From DATLLN01 sp963720885 (GTDB lineage Bacteria; Actinomycetota; Thermoleophilia; Gaiellales; JAICJC01): a stretch of 64,000 bases of DNA. Shown one piece after another: positions 8,488 to 17,051 of the stretch (position 1 is the first letter of the stretch; each line of letters starts with the position of its first letter). Made by a program: the position numbers and the translations under genes. The stretch is taken from positions 248,001 through 312,000 of the forward strand of contig CAVRGW010000004.1 of assembly GCA_963720885.1 (NCBI GenBank). The letters run 5' to 3'. The notes under the pieces are model-generated. The model ran no database searches, was not told the DNA's origin, and was given only the letters and a program-made list of their open reading frames with translations.

Positions 8488-9476
8488 ATCCACACCACCA
8501 GCGCCGCCGTGACGATCAGGTTCAGCGTCGCGATCGGGATCAGCACCTTCCAGCCGATCGCCATCAGCCGGTCGTAGCGCACGCGCGGCAGCGTCGAGCG
8601 GATCCAGATCATGATGAAGATGAAGAACGCCATCTTCAGCAGCATCCACACCGGCCCGGGCAGCACCGGCCCGTCGTAGCCGCCCAGGAACAGGATTGAT
8701 GCCAGCGCCGAGAACGCGATCGTCGAGACGTACTCCGCGTTCTGGAACATCGCCCAGCGCATGCCGCCGTACTCCGTGTGGTAGCCGGCGACCAGCTCGC
8801 CCTCGGCCTCGGGCAGGTCGAACGGGATCCGGCTGACCTCGGCGGTCGACGCCAGCAGGTAGATCACGAACCCGACGAACTGCGGGATCACGTACCAGAT
8901 GCCGTCCTTGTCCTGGGCCTGCACGATGCCGGTCAGCGAGATCGACTGGGCCATGATCACGACGCCGATCACGGCCATCGTCAGCGCGACCTCGTACGAC
9001 ACCAGCTGGGCGACGGCGCGCATCGACCCGTACAGCGAGTACTTCGAGCTGGACGACCAGCCGCCGACCAGGAAGCCGTAGAACGAGAACGACCCGAGCG
9101 CGAACACCAGCAGCAGCGCGACGTTGATGTCCGCGATGTACAGGTAGATCTGCCAGTCCGTGAACGGGATCGTCGCCTCCTCGCCGAACGGGATCGCCCC
9201 GAACACGGACAGCGCCGCGAAGAGCGAGATGGCCGGCGCGGCGAGGTAGAGGAACGGGCTGCCGCCGATCGGGATGATGCTCTCCTTGTGCAGCAGCTTG
9301 CCCAGGTCGGCAATCGGCTGCAGGAGCCCGATCGGGCCGACGCGGTTCGGGCCGAGGCGCACCTGGAACCTGCCGATCAGCCGCCGCTCGACCCAGGTCA
9401 GCACGGCGAACGTCAGCATCACCAGGTTCACCAGCACCAGCGACTTGACGGCGGTGACGATGAAGCCGTCAGGCAT
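8484..9476 (-). CDS. nuoH: NADH-quinone oxidoreductase subunit H
   Basis: A 330-residue membrane subunit forming much of the quinone chamber. Family blocks include ERRLIGRFQVRLGPNRVGP, LLQPIADLGKLLHKE, STAEVSRIPFDLPEAEGELV and GYHTEYGGMRWAMF. About eight membrane spans are expected. ATG at 9476 lies 8 nt inside the 3' end of nuoG. The frame is open upstream, but MPDGFIV fits the family length. Confidence 0.97.
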   Translation of the reverse strand: MPDGFIVTAVKSLVLVNLVMLTFAVLTWVERRLIGRFQVRLGPNRVGPIGLLQPIADLGKLLHKESIIPIGGSPFLYLAAPAISLFAALSVFGAIPFGEEATIPFTDWQIYLYIADINVALLLVFALGSFSFYGFLVGGWSSSSKYSLYGSMRAVAQLVSYEVALTMAVIGVVIMAQSISLTGIVQAQDKDGIWYVIPQFVGFVIYLLASTAEVSRIPFDLPEAEGELVAGYHTEYGGMRWAMFQNAEYVSTIAFSALASILFLGGYDGPVLPGPVWMLLKMAFFIFIMIWIRSTLPRVRYDRLMAIGWKVLIPIATLNLIVTAALVVWI

Positions 9477-11727
9477 CGGCCGCCGCCTCCGACTCCGCAG
9501 CGGCGACGCTGCCGGGGCCGACGTGCGGCACTGCGGTCGCCAGGCGAACGACGCCGGTGCGCAGCCGCCGGTTGACCAGGGCCGGGCCGGTCGCCGAGCC
9601 GCCCTTCCAGCTCGCAGTGACGCGGTCGCCGGTGGCGACCCCCAGCGACTGGGCATCGTCGTGCGCCAGCTCGATCGAGCGGCGGCGCTGGAACTCCAGA
9701 TGCTCGGCGTGGTCGACCTCGACGCCCGACATCAGCTGGCGGTAGCCGACGACGACGATGCCGTCGACCGGCCCTGCGGACGCGGCCTGGGGCGCCGGTG
9801 GCGCCTGGGCCGGCCGGGCGGGCCGCTCTGCCGGGAGCTCGGCGTGCTCCTGGGTCTCGACGCCGGGCAGCGACTCGGGCTCGTCGAGCCCCAGCCGGTG
9901 CGCCAGCTCCGCCACCCAGAGGTGCCCGTCGACGACGCCCTCCGGCGGTGTCGCCGCCGCCCGCAGGCGCTGGACGCGGCCCTCGAGGTTCGTGATCGTG
10001 CCCTCCTTCTCGAGCGCGGCCGAGGCGGGCACGGTGGTGGTCACCCAGCCGGTCGAGCTGTCCTGGAACATCGTGACCTGCAGCGCAAAGAAGCAGCGTC
10101 CCAGGGCCGCCCGCCAGCGCTCGCCTCCGGGCCACGTGCCGACCGGGTCGGCGCCCAGCAGGACGATCGCCTTGACGGTGCCCTCCTCGGCAAGGCGCAG
10201 CGCCTCCTCGGGCGTCGTGCCGCCCAGGCCGGCGGCCAGGCAGCCGACCTCGTTGGCCGCGGCCGGCGTGCGCAGGATGCCGGCGCCCAGCTCGTGGGCC
10301 GCGTGCGCGAGCACGGCCGCCACCGGCTCGGACATCCGGCCGGTCCAGACGATCACCGCGCGGCGGTCGCCCAGCGCTGTCGCCAGCTCGCCACGGCCCG
10401 CGGCGGCGTCGAGCAGCGCGGTGTGGGCCGTGCCTGGGGCGGTCGAGATGTGCTCCGAGCGGTTGGCCAGTTCAAGCCGGGTGCCGCCGGCGCCGACCGT
10501 GATCAGCTTCGCGCCGCGCTGCAGCGCCCGGCGGATCCGCAGCTCGATCACCGGCACCCGGTGCACCGGCTCGACGTCGCCCACGACGACAACCGCGGCG
10601 GCCTGGTCGATGTCGGCGATCCGGGCCATGTAGGGCTCCAGTGACTCCCAGCCGGCGCCGCCCTCGGGGCCCGAGACCGACGGGCCGCCGCCCAGCACCT
10701 CGCGCTGGAGGCGTGCCCAGACGTGCGCCTCCTCATTCGTCTGCTCGCCGGAGGCCAGGATCGCGACCGATCCCGGGCCGAACTTCTCGACGGTCGCCCG
10801 CAGCCGGTCGGCGACGTGCTCGAGGGCGACCGACCCCTCGACCGGCTCGAGCCCGCGCCCGCCGCGGATCAGCGCACCGGTGATCCGCTCCTCGGACGTC
10901 AGCGCCGTGTGCACGTAGCGACCCTTGTCGCACAGCCAGCCCTCATCCACCTCCGGGTGGTTGCGGGACAGCACGCGTACGACCTTGCCCTCGCGGATGG
11001 TCGCCGCCGTGTTGCAGCCGACGGCGCAGTGGCCGCAGACCGTGGGCACCTGCTGCGTCTCCCACGGCCGGCCGCGGAAGCGGTACGTGGTGGACGTCAG
11101 CGCGCCGACCGGGCAGAGCTCGGTGACGTTGCCGGAGAACTCGCCGTCGTAGGGGCGCTCCTCGAACGTCGTGATCACGGAGTGGGCGCCGCGGTTCTCG
11201 GTCACCAGCTGCAGGTCCTCCGAGACGTTCTCCGAGAAGCGGGTGCAGCGGTAGCAGAGGATGCAGCGCTCGCGGTCGAGCTTGATCAGCGGCGAGATCG
11301 GCACCGGCTTGTCGTGCGTGCGCTTGGGCACCGTCATCCGGGTGACGCTGGGGCCGTAGCGGAACGTCAGGTCCTGCAGCGGGCACTCGCCGCCCTTGTC
11401 GCACACCGGGCAGTCCAGCGGGTGGTTGATCAGCAGGAACTCGAGCACGGCGTCCTGGCCCTCGCGGGCGCGGTCGGACGCGGAGTGGACGACCATCCCG
11501 TCGCCCGCCGGCGTCGTGCAGGCCGTCTGCAGCTTGGGCATGCCCTCGATCTCGACCAGGCACATTCGGCAGGCGCCGACCGCCGGGCCGACCCGCGGCT
11601 CGTAGCAGAACACCGGCACCTCGATGCCGGCCTCGGCCGCCGCCTCGACCAGCGACAGGCCCTTGGGCACCGTGATCTCGCGGCCGTTGATGGAGAGCGT
11701 GACGGTGGACGTCTCGACGGTGGCCAT
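9469..11727 (-). CDS. nuoG: NADH-quinone oxidoreductase subunit G
   Basis: A 752-residue peripheral-arm subunit. In order: an N-terminal 2Fe-2S domain (CYEPRVGPAVGACRMC...TACTTP), the HxxxCxxCxxxxxC cluster in HPLDCPVCDKGGECPL, a 4Fe-4S motif in CILCYRC, and a CxxCxxxC...C set (VCGHCAVGCNT...GWLCDKG) that would bind the extra N7 cluster. A molybdopterin-oxidoreductase-like domain without Moco function and an Ala/Pro-rich stretch near residue 650 follow. The track of overlaps chooses MATVETST at 11727, where the ATG overlaps the stop of the 58-residue ORF. Confidence 0.96.
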   Translation of the reverse strand: MATVETSTVTLSINGREITVPKGLSLVEAAAEAGIEVPVFCYEPRVGPAVGACRMCLVEIEGMPKLQTACTTPAGDGMVVHSASDRAREGQDAVLEFLLINHPLDCPVCDKGGECPLQDLTFRYGPSVTRMTVPKRTHDKPVPISPLIKLDRERCILCYRCTRFSENVSEDLQLVTENRGAHSVITTFEERPYDGEFSGNVTELCPVGALTSTTYRFRGRPWETQQVPTVCGHCAVGCNTAATIREGKVVRVLSRNHPEVDEGWLCDKGRYVHTALTSEERITGALIRGGRGLEPVEGSVALEHVADRLRATVEKFGPGSVAILASGEQTNEEAHVWARLQREVLGGGPSVSGPEGGAGWESLEPYMARIADIDQAAAVVVVGDVEPVHRVPVIELRIRRALQRGAKLITVGAGGTRLELANRSEHISTAPGTAHTALLDAAAGRGELATALGDRRAVIVWTGRMSEPVAAVLAHAAHELGAGILRTPAAANEVGCLAAGLGGTTPEEALRLAEEGTVKAIVLLGADPVGTWPGGERWRAALGRCFFALQVTMFQDSSTGWVTTTVPASAALEKEGTITNLEGRVQRLRAAATPPEGVVDGHLWVAELAHRLGLDEPESLPGVETQEHAELPAERPARPAQAPPAPQAASAGPVDGIVVVGYRQLMSGVEVDHAEHLEFQRRRSIELAHDDAQSLGVATGDRVTASWKGGSATGPALVNRRLRTGVVRLATAVPHVGPGSVAAAESEAAADA

Positions 11728-11903
11728 CAGCCCTCGTCCCCCTCGCCGGCGCGATCCGTCTCGTCGTCCCACAGCGACTCGGCCAGCGAGATCTCCTCGT
11801 CGGCCTCGGCCAGCTCGAGCAGCTCGGGCACCACCGCCTCCGGATCCTCGCCGGTGTCCAGCCGGCGGCGCGCGCGCATGAAGGCCTCGCGGAACTCGGT
11901 CAT
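11727..11903 (-). CDS. Uncharacterised 58-residue acidic protein inside the nuo operon
   Basis: A short ORF between nuoF and nuoG with 4-nt overlaps on both sides (ATGA at 11900-11903 and at 11727-11729). It reads MTEFREAFMRARRRLD followed by a strongly acidic tail (EDPEAVVPELLELAEADEE...DETDRAGEGDEG). It has no Cys, no membrane segment and no family I recognise. A basic N-terminal helix followed by an acidic half suggests a small helical binding protein. The perfect coupling on both sides argues that it is translated in step with complex I; a role in assembly is inference only. Confidence 0.75.
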   Translation of the reverse strand: MTEFREAFMRARRRLDTGEDPEAVVPELLELAEADEEISLAESLWDDETDRAGEGDEG

Positions 11904-13207
11904 CCCGGCACCCCGGCGTGGTCGTGGTGGTAGTACGACGAGAACGGGCTGGTCTCGACGAAGGGGCAGCCGCCGTCGTCGATGTGCCGCTGGAACTCGT
12001 CGCGGAAGCGGGTGACGAACGCGGCCACCGGCATCGCCATGGCGTCGCCCAGCGGGCACAGGCAGTTGCCCAGGATGCGGTCGCACACGTTGAGCAGCAG
12101 GTCGAGCTCGTCCTGGCGCGCCTCGCCCATCTCGATCCGGCGCAGGATCTCCTCGCCCCAGCGCGTGCCCTCGCGGCACGGAGTGCACTTGCCGCAGCTC
12201 TCGTGGACGTAGAACTCGGCGGTGCGGAGCGCCAGCTGGACGATGCACGTGCGGTCGTCGACGATCGTCACCGAGCCGGAGCCGGCCATCGACCCGGCCG
12301 CGGCGATCGACTCGTAGTCGAGGCCGGTGTCGATCTGGTCGGGCAGCAGCACCGGAGTGGAGGAGCCGCCGGGGATGATCGCCTTCAGCGTCCGGCCGTC
12401 CGGTACGCCGCCGCCCTCGCCCTCGATCAGGTCGCGCAGCGTCCTGGTCAGCGGCAGCTCGTAGTTGCCGGGGCGCTTGACGTTGCCGGCCAGCGAGAAG
12501 ACGCGCGTGCCCTTCGACCGCTCGGTGCCGATCTCGGCGTACCACTCGCCGCCCTTCTCGATGATGACCGGCACGGTGGAGATCGTCTCGACGTTGTTGA
12601 CCAGCGTCGGCGAGGCGTAGAGGCCTGCGACTGCCGGGAACGGCGGCTTCGAGCGGGGCTGGCCGCGCTCGCCCTCGAGTGAGGAGAGCAGGGCCGTCTC
12701 CTCACCGCAGATGTACGCGCCGGCGCCGCGGTGGATGACGATCGTCGCGTCGTAGCCGGAGCCGAGCACGTTGCGGCCGACGTACCCGCGGGCGCGGGCC
12801 TGCTCCGCCGCCCGCATCAGCACCTCGAATTCCGTGCGGTACTCGCCGCGGATGTAGATGAACGCCGACGTCGCGCCGATCGCGAAGCTCATGATGACGA
12901 TGCCCTCGATCAGCGCGTGCGGGTTGCGCAGCATGATCTCGCGGTCCTTGAAGGTGCACGGCTCGGACTCGTCGGCGTTCACGCACAGGTACGCCGGCTT
13001 GCGGTCGGACGGCAGGAACGACGCCTTGCGGCCGGTCGGGAAGCCGGCGCCGCCGCGGCCGCGCAGACCCGACGTGTCGACCATGCCGACGATGTCCGGC
13101 GCTTCCATCTTCAGCGCGCGCTTCAGCGACCCGTAGCCGCCGGCAGCCTCGTAGTCCGTGATCTCGCGACGGTCGCCCTCGAAGTCGAGCAGGATCCGGT
13201 CGCTCAT
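11900..13207 (-). CDS. nuoF: NADH-quinone oxidoreductase subunit F (NADH/FMN site)
   Basis: A 435-residue subunit that binds NADH and FMN and passes electrons to cluster N3. The glycine-rich nucleotide motif GRGGAGFPTGRK is at residues 50-61, a flavin-site block is CVNADESEPCTFKDRE, and N3 ligands lie in ESCGKCTPCREG plus the later Cys of GNCLCPLGD. The C-terminus ends in a His-rich segment (SSYYHHDHAG). Start ATG 13207 overlaps the nuoE stop by ATGA. Confidence 0.97.
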   Translation of the reverse strand: MSDRILLDFEGDRREITDYEAAGGYGSLKRALKMEAPDIVGMVDTSGLRGRGGAGFPTGRKASFLPSDRKPAYLCVNADESEPCTFKDREIMLRNPHALIEGIVIMSFAIGATSAFIYIRGEYRTEFEVLMRAAEQARARGYVGRNVLGSGYDATIVIHRGAGAYICGEETALLSSLEGERGQPRSKPPFPAVAGLYASPTLVNNVETISTVPVIIEKGGEWYAEIGTERSKGTRVFSLAGNVKRPGNYELPLTRTLRDLIEGEGGGVPDGRTLKAIIPGGSSTPVLLPDQIDTGLDYESIAAAGSMAGSGSVTIVDDRTCIVQLALRTAEFYVHESCGKCTPCREGTRWGEEILRRIEMGEARQDELDLLLNVCDRILGNCLCPLGDAMAMPVAAFVTRFRDEFQRHIDDGGCPFVETSPFSSYYHHDHAGVPG

Positions 13208-13764
13208 CCCCCGGCCTCCGAGCGCAGCCGGTCGATCAGCGGTACGACCTCGCCCGCGGGCAACGGCTCGTGGTAGCGCTCGTCGACCGCGACCACCGGA
13301 CCCCAGCCGCAGCCGCCGTAGCACTCGACGGTGCGCAGCGTGAACAGGCCGTCGTCGGTCGACCCGCCCGCCTCGACGCCCAGCTCCTGCTCGAACGCGC
13401 GCAGGGTGTCGGCGGCGCCGACCAGCGTGCAGGCCAGGCTGGTGCAGACGCAGACCTCGTGGCGGCCGACCGGCTGCAGCCGGAACATGTCGTAGAAGGA
13501 CGCGACGGCCTTGCAGTAGCCCGGCGTCAGGTCGAGCGCGTCGGCGACCTCGTCGAACGCCTCCTCGGGCAGCCACCCGTGCTCCTCCTGGGCCAGCCGC
13601 AGCGCCGGGATGATCGCCGACCGCGACTCGGGATACAGCGCGGCGACGTCGAGGATGCGGTCGCGCAGCGGCCGGTCGCGGGGCGGCTCGGGCGCCGGTG
13701 CGGGCATCGACGGACGCGTCTCGCGCGCGCCGGCCAGCGTCTGCTCGGTGGACGGGTCGCTCAC
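13204..13764 (-). CDS. nuoE: NADH-quinone oxidoreductase subunit E
   Basis: A 186-residue thioredoxin-fold 2Fe-2S subunit carrying cluster N1a. Ligands are seen as C107-x4-C112 (VCTSLAC) and C148-x3-C152 (ECYGGCG). The helical N-terminal domain has the usual SAIIPALRLAQEEHGWLP block. The first 30 residues are a Pro-rich extension. GTG start at 13764 overlaps the nuoD stop by GTGA. Confidence 0.96.
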   Translation of the reverse strand: MSDPSTEQTLAGARETRPSMPAPAPEPPRDRPLRDRILDVAALYPESRSAIIPALRLAQEEHGWLPEEAFDEVADALDLTPGYCKAVASFYDMFRLQPVGRHEVCVCTSLACTLVGAADTLRAFEQELGVEAGGSTDDGLFTLRTVECYGGCGWGPVVAVDERYHEPLPAGEVVPLIDRLRSEAGG

Positions 13765-15023
13765 CGGTCCGCCTCTCCCATCACGCCGTCCAGCGAGCCC
13801 ACGATCGCGATCAGGTCTGCGATGTACCGGCGGTGCGACATCATCGCGGTCACCTGCAGGCTGACGAAGCTGGGCGCGCGGAAGTGGATCCGCCACGGCT
13901 TGGGGCTGCCGTCCGACACCAGGTAGCAGCCGAACTCCCCGCGCGGCGACTCGACCGCGTGGTAGAGCTCGCCGGCCGGCGGCCGGAAGCCCTCCGTCAC
14001 CAGCTTGAAGTGGTGGATCAGCGACTCCATCGACGTGTGCAGCTCGTTGCGCGGCGGCAGCACGTAGCGCCGGTCGTCCGCCATCACCGGGCCGTCGGGG
14101 ATCGAGTCCAGGCACTGCTCGATCAGCTTCACCGACTCGTACATCTCCTTGGTGCGGCACATCAGCCGGTCGAATGCGTCGCCGTTCTCGCCGGTGATGA
14201 CGTCGAACTCCAGCTGGTCGTAGACCAGGTACGGGTCGACCCGGCGCAGGTCGTAGGGTACGCCGCTGGCGCGCAGGTTCGGGCCGGACAGGCCCATCGC
14301 GATCGCCGTGTCGGCGTCGATCGTGCCGATGCCGCGGTAGCGGTCGCGCCAGATCGCGTTGCCCTCGACCAGGTCGAGGTACTCGTCGATCCGCTTGGGC
14401 ATCTCCTTGCAGAACTTGCGGGCCTCGGCGTAGAAGCCCTTGGGCAGGTCCTCGAAGACGCCGCCGAACTGCGGGTAGCGGTCGTGCATGCGCACGCCGG
14501 TCACCATCTCGAACAGATCGAGCACAGTGTCGCGCTCGCGCAGGCAGTAGAAGAACAGCGAGATGGCGCCCAGCTCGACGCCCGAGGTGCCGAGGTAGAT
14601 CAGGTGGCTGTGGATCCGGTTCAGCTCCGCGAACAGGGTGCGGATCCACTGCGCGCGGGGCGGCACCTCGATGCCGATCAGCCGCTCGACGGCGCCCACG
14701 TATGCCAGCTCGTTGGCGAAGAAGGCAACGTAGTCCATGCGCGGGGCGAAGGGGATGCCCTTCCAGTACGTCTTCTGCTCGAAGTTCTTCTCGAAGCCGG
14801 TGTGGACGTAGCCGATGTCGGCGTCCAGCCCGACGACCACCTCGCCGTCCAGCGTCACGATCAGCCGCAGCACGCCGTGCGTCGACGGGTGGTTCGGGCC
14901 GAAGTTGATCGTGATCAGATCCTCGCCCGAGGGCGGGTCGATCTTGCTCGGCGCGCCCGCCGGGATCTGCGCCGGCGTGTACAGCGGGACGACGGGTGCA
15001 GGTGCGCGCTCGGCCGTGCTCAT
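13761..15023 (-). CDS. nuoD: NADH-quinone oxidoreductase subunit D
   Basis: A 420-residue 49-kDa-type subunit that lines the quinone-binding pocket. Family blocks are INFGPNHPSTHGVLRL, DIGYVHTGFEKNFE, MDYVAFFANELAYVGAVE, RTLFAELNRIHSHL and SPRGEFGCYLVSDGS. The quinone-pocket residues His (PSTHG) and Tyr (DYVAFF) are present. ATG at 15023 overlaps the nuoC stop by ATGA. Confidence 0.97.
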   Translation of the reverse strand: MSTAERAPAPVVPLYTPAQIPAGAPSKIDPPSGEDLITINFGPNHPSTHGVLRLIVTLDGEVVVGLDADIGYVHTGFEKNFEQKTYWKGIPFAPRMDYVAFFANELAYVGAVERLIGIEVPPRAQWIRTLFAELNRIHSHLIYLGTSGVELGAISLFFYCLRERDTVLDLFEMVTGVRMHDRYPQFGGVFEDLPKGFYAEARKFCKEMPKRIDEYLDLVEGNAIWRDRYRGIGTIDADTAIAMGLSGPNLRASGVPYDLRRVDPYLVYDQLEFDVITGENGDAFDRLMCRTKEMYESVKLIEQCLDSIPDGPVMADDRRYVLPPRNELHTSMESLIHHFKLVTEGFRPPAGELYHAVESPRGEFGCYLVSDGSPKPWRIHFRAPSFVSLQVTAMMSHRRYIADLIAIVGSLDGVMGEADR

Positions 15024-15592
15024 ACGTCGTCCGTGAACTGGACCGGCTCGCCGCCGATCGGGTAGTCCTTGCGCAGCGGGTGGCCGGCCCAGTCCGACGG
15101 CATGATCAGCCGCCGCAGGTTGGGGTGGCCGGTGAACTCGATGCCCATCAGGTCGTACTGCTCCCGCTCGTGCCAGTCGGCCGTCGGCCACACCCCCACC
15201 ACGCTGGGCACGCTCTCGCCGTCCTCGAGCAGCACCTGGACGCGGACGCGGTCGGGCGGCCCGTCGCCGACGCGGGCGAGGTGGTAGACGACCTTGAACC
15301 GGGTGGACGGCAACTCGGCGGTCACCGGTGCGCCCCAGCTGCCGGTCAGGTTGATGTCGCGGCCGCGCTCCGTCCCGTAGTAGCCGGCGACGGCCTCGCC
15401 GTAGCCGAGGTTGTCCACGGCGCTGACGGCCGACAGGAAGTTGCGCCCGTGGACGTCGCGCAGCTCGCGGCAGACGGCCAGCAGGTGGCCCCCGGTGACG
15501 GTCAGCGTCGGCATGTCGATGCCGTCCGCGTGCGCGACGACCGCGCCGGGAACGGCTCGCTCGAGCGCCTCGGCGAGCTCGGCGGCGGTCAC
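15020..15592 (-). CDS. nuoC: NADH-quinone oxidoreductase subunit C
   Basis: A 190-residue 30-kDa subunit of the peripheral arm. Diagnostic is the block PTADWHEREQYDLMGIEFTG followed by LRRLIMPSDWAGHPLRKDYP. The N-terminal half (ELAEALERAVPGAVVAH) is variable as usual. GTG at 15592 overlaps the nuoB stop by GTGA, which decides the start over a longer open frame. Confidence 0.96.
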   Translation of the reverse strand: MTAAELAEALERAVPGAVVAHADGIDMPTLTVTGGHLLAVCRELRDVHGRNFLSAVSAVDNLGYGEAVAGYYGTERGRDINLTGSWGAPVTAELPSTRFKVVYHLARVGDGPPDRVRVQVLLEDGESVPSVVGVWPTADWHEREQYDLMGIEFTGHPNLRRLIMPSDWAGHPLRKDYPIGGEPVQFTDDV

Positions 15593-16116
15593 GCCTTCGA
15601 CTTCTCCAGCTCGTAGGCCGGCTTGATGCCCGCCCGGATCTTCTTCTGGATCAGCAGCAGCCCGTCGACAACCGCCTCGGGGCGCGGCGGGCATCCCGGC
15701 ACGTGGACGTCAACCGGGACGATCTTGTCCACACCCTGCAGGATCGCGTAGTTCGCGAACATGCCGCCGGAGCTCGAGCACGCACCCATCGCCATCACCC
15801 ACTTGGGCTGCAGCATCTGGTCGTACACCTGGCGCAGCGGCGCCGCCATCTTGTGGGACACGCGGCCCGACACGATCATCAGGTCGGCCTGGCGCGGCGA
15901 GCTGCGGAACACCTCGGCGCCGAAGCGGGCGATGTCGTAGCGCGGCGAGGGCAGCGACATCATCTCGATCGCGCAGCAGGCCAGGCCAAAGCCGGCCGGC
16001 CAGATCGAGTTGGACGACGACCACGCGATCGCCTTCTCGAGCGTCGTCAGCATCACGTACTGCTCGAGGTCGCCGGCGCGCACCGCGTCCTGGATGTGCA
16101 CCGGGGTCACCGCCAT
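15589..16116 (-). CDS. nuoB: NADH-quinone oxidoreductase subunit B
   Basis: A 175-residue subunit holding the terminal 4Fe-4S cluster N2. The ligands are the tandem C47-C48 in LACCAIEMM, C113 in GACSSSGGMF and C142 in VPGCPPRPE. MAVTPVHIQ at 16116 overlaps the end of nuoA by 10 nt. Confidence 0.97.
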   Translation of the reverse strand: MAVTPVHIQDAVRAGDLEQYVMLTTLEKAIAWSSSNSIWPAGFGLACCAIEMMSLPSPRYDIARFGAEVFRSSPRQADLMIVSGRVSHKMAAPLRQVYDQMLQPKWVMAMGACSSSGGMFANYAILQGVDKIVPVDVHVPGCPPRPEAVVDGLLLIQKKIRAGIKPAYELEKSKA

Positions 16117-16472
16117 TCCAGCGCCCCCCTCCGCCAGACATACACATAGGCGACGGCCAGCAGGGCGACGAACACGGCGAGCTCCGCAAGCCCGAACGTG
16201 CCCAGGTCGTCGAGCCTGACCGCGAGCGGATAGAGAAACACCGTCTCGATGTCGAACACGATGAACAGCATGGCCGTCACGTAGTACGAGATCGTGAAGC
16301 GGTGAGCGCGGAAGGTTGTCTGCGACGACACGCCCGACTCGAACGGGATCAGCTTGTCGCCGGCCCGCCGGCTCGACCGCGTCGCGAGGGTGAACGACGC
16401 CATCACGAGCGATGTGGGGATCAGCGCCGCAAAGGCGAGGAACACGAGGAATGCTGCCCACTGGCCAAGCAC
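16107..16472 (-). CDS. nuoA: NADH-quinone oxidoreductase subunit A
   Basis: A 121-residue three-helix membrane subunit and the first gene of the operon. Family blocks are PFESGVSSQTTFRAHRF and YYVTAMLFIVFDIETVFLYP. The start is GTG at 16472. There is no Shine-Dalgarno, but a TATAGT box lies 9 nt upstream, so the message may begin only 2-3 nt before the start codon. Confidence 0.95.
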   Translation of the reverse strand: MLGQWAAFLVFLAFAALIPTSLVMASFTLATRSSRRAGDKLIPFESGVSSQTTFRAHRFTISYYVTAMLFIVFDIETVFLYPLAVRLDDLGTFGLAELAVFVALLAVAYVYVWRRGALEWR

Positions 16473-16481
16473 CGCGGGGCG

Positions 16482-16509
16482 ACTATAGCACCGGCTTAGG
16501 CGGGGTCGA
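16482..16509 (-). promoter_or_regulatory. Candidate promoter of the nuo operon
   Basis: On the minus strand TCGACC (16504-16509) is followed after 16 nt by TATAGT (16482-16487), then 9 nt to the nuoA GTG. The -10 is good and the -35 is weak. The spacing implies a nearly leaderless nuoA transcript. Confidence 0.45.
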
Positions 16510-16603
16510 CCGGTCTGTGACAGGGACGCTCGAAGTCCCGTGCAAACCCGCGTGGCTATGCGGTGTCCGGTGTCACAAAGTCGGGTCTCGGCGCGGCCCG
16601 GCC

Positions 16604-16632
16604 TTCAGGTCTGAAACCTTGGGTACGATAAT
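16604..16632 (+). promoter_or_regulatory. Candidate promoter of the Fe-S carrier gene
   Basis: TTCAGG (16604-16609), 17-nt spacer, GATAAT (16627-16632) within TACGATAAT. This would give a leader of about 22 nt containing AGGTGG before the ATG at 16662. The -35 is poor, the -10 convincing. Confidence 0.4.
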
Positions 16633-16661
16633 CACCAGATGATGCAGGTGGACCGGTTCTG

Positions 16662-17051
16662 ATGGTGACGCTGAGCGAGCGCGCGGCCGAGAAGGTGCGC
16701 GAGCTGCTGGAGGCTGAGGGCGACCCCTCGCTGACGTCGCTGCGGGTCGCCGTCGAGGGCGGCGGCTGCTCCGGATTCCAGTACGCGCTGGGGTTCGATA
16801 GCGGGCCGGACGGCGACGACGAGACCTATGAGATGCACGGGGTGCGGGTGGTCGTCGACCGCGCCAGCCTGCCGTACCTGACGGGCGCCGGCGTCGACTA
16901 CATCGACGGCCTGACCGGCGCCGGCTTCCAGATCAACAATCCGAACGTGGTGTCGGCCTGCGGCTGCGGCAGCTCCTTCCAGGCGAAGGACGAGGTCGAG
17001 GCGGCCGATGTGCCCGACGCCGACTGCGGCCCGGGCTGCGGCTGCGCCTAG
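16662..17051 (+). CDS. A-type Fe-S cluster carrier (ErpA/IscA/HesB family)
   Basis: A 129-residue cluster carrier that delivers Fe-S clusters to apo-proteins, fitting its place beside complex I. The three conserved cysteines are C36 (GGGCSGF), C100 and C102 (SACGCGSSF). The C-terminus carries 25 extra residues ending DCGPGCGCA with three more cysteines (C122, C126, C128), which is unusual for the family. The stop overlaps the convergent pirin stop in the palindrome CTAG (17048-17051). Assignment to ErpA versus IscA is not possible from sequence alone. Confidence 0.93.
   Translation: MVTLSERAAEKVRELLEAEGDPSLTSLRVAVEGGGCSGFQYALGFDSGPDGDDETYEMHGVRVVVDRASLPYLTGAGVDYIDGLTGAGFQINNPNVVSACGCGSSFQAKDEVEAADVPDADCGPGCGCA

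Noticed and set aside
16516..16577. Inverted repeat TGTGACA ... TGTCACA in the gap upstream of nuoA and the Fe-S carrier
   Set aside because: Seven-base arms 48 nt apart are too short and distant to separate from chance; not listed as an operator.
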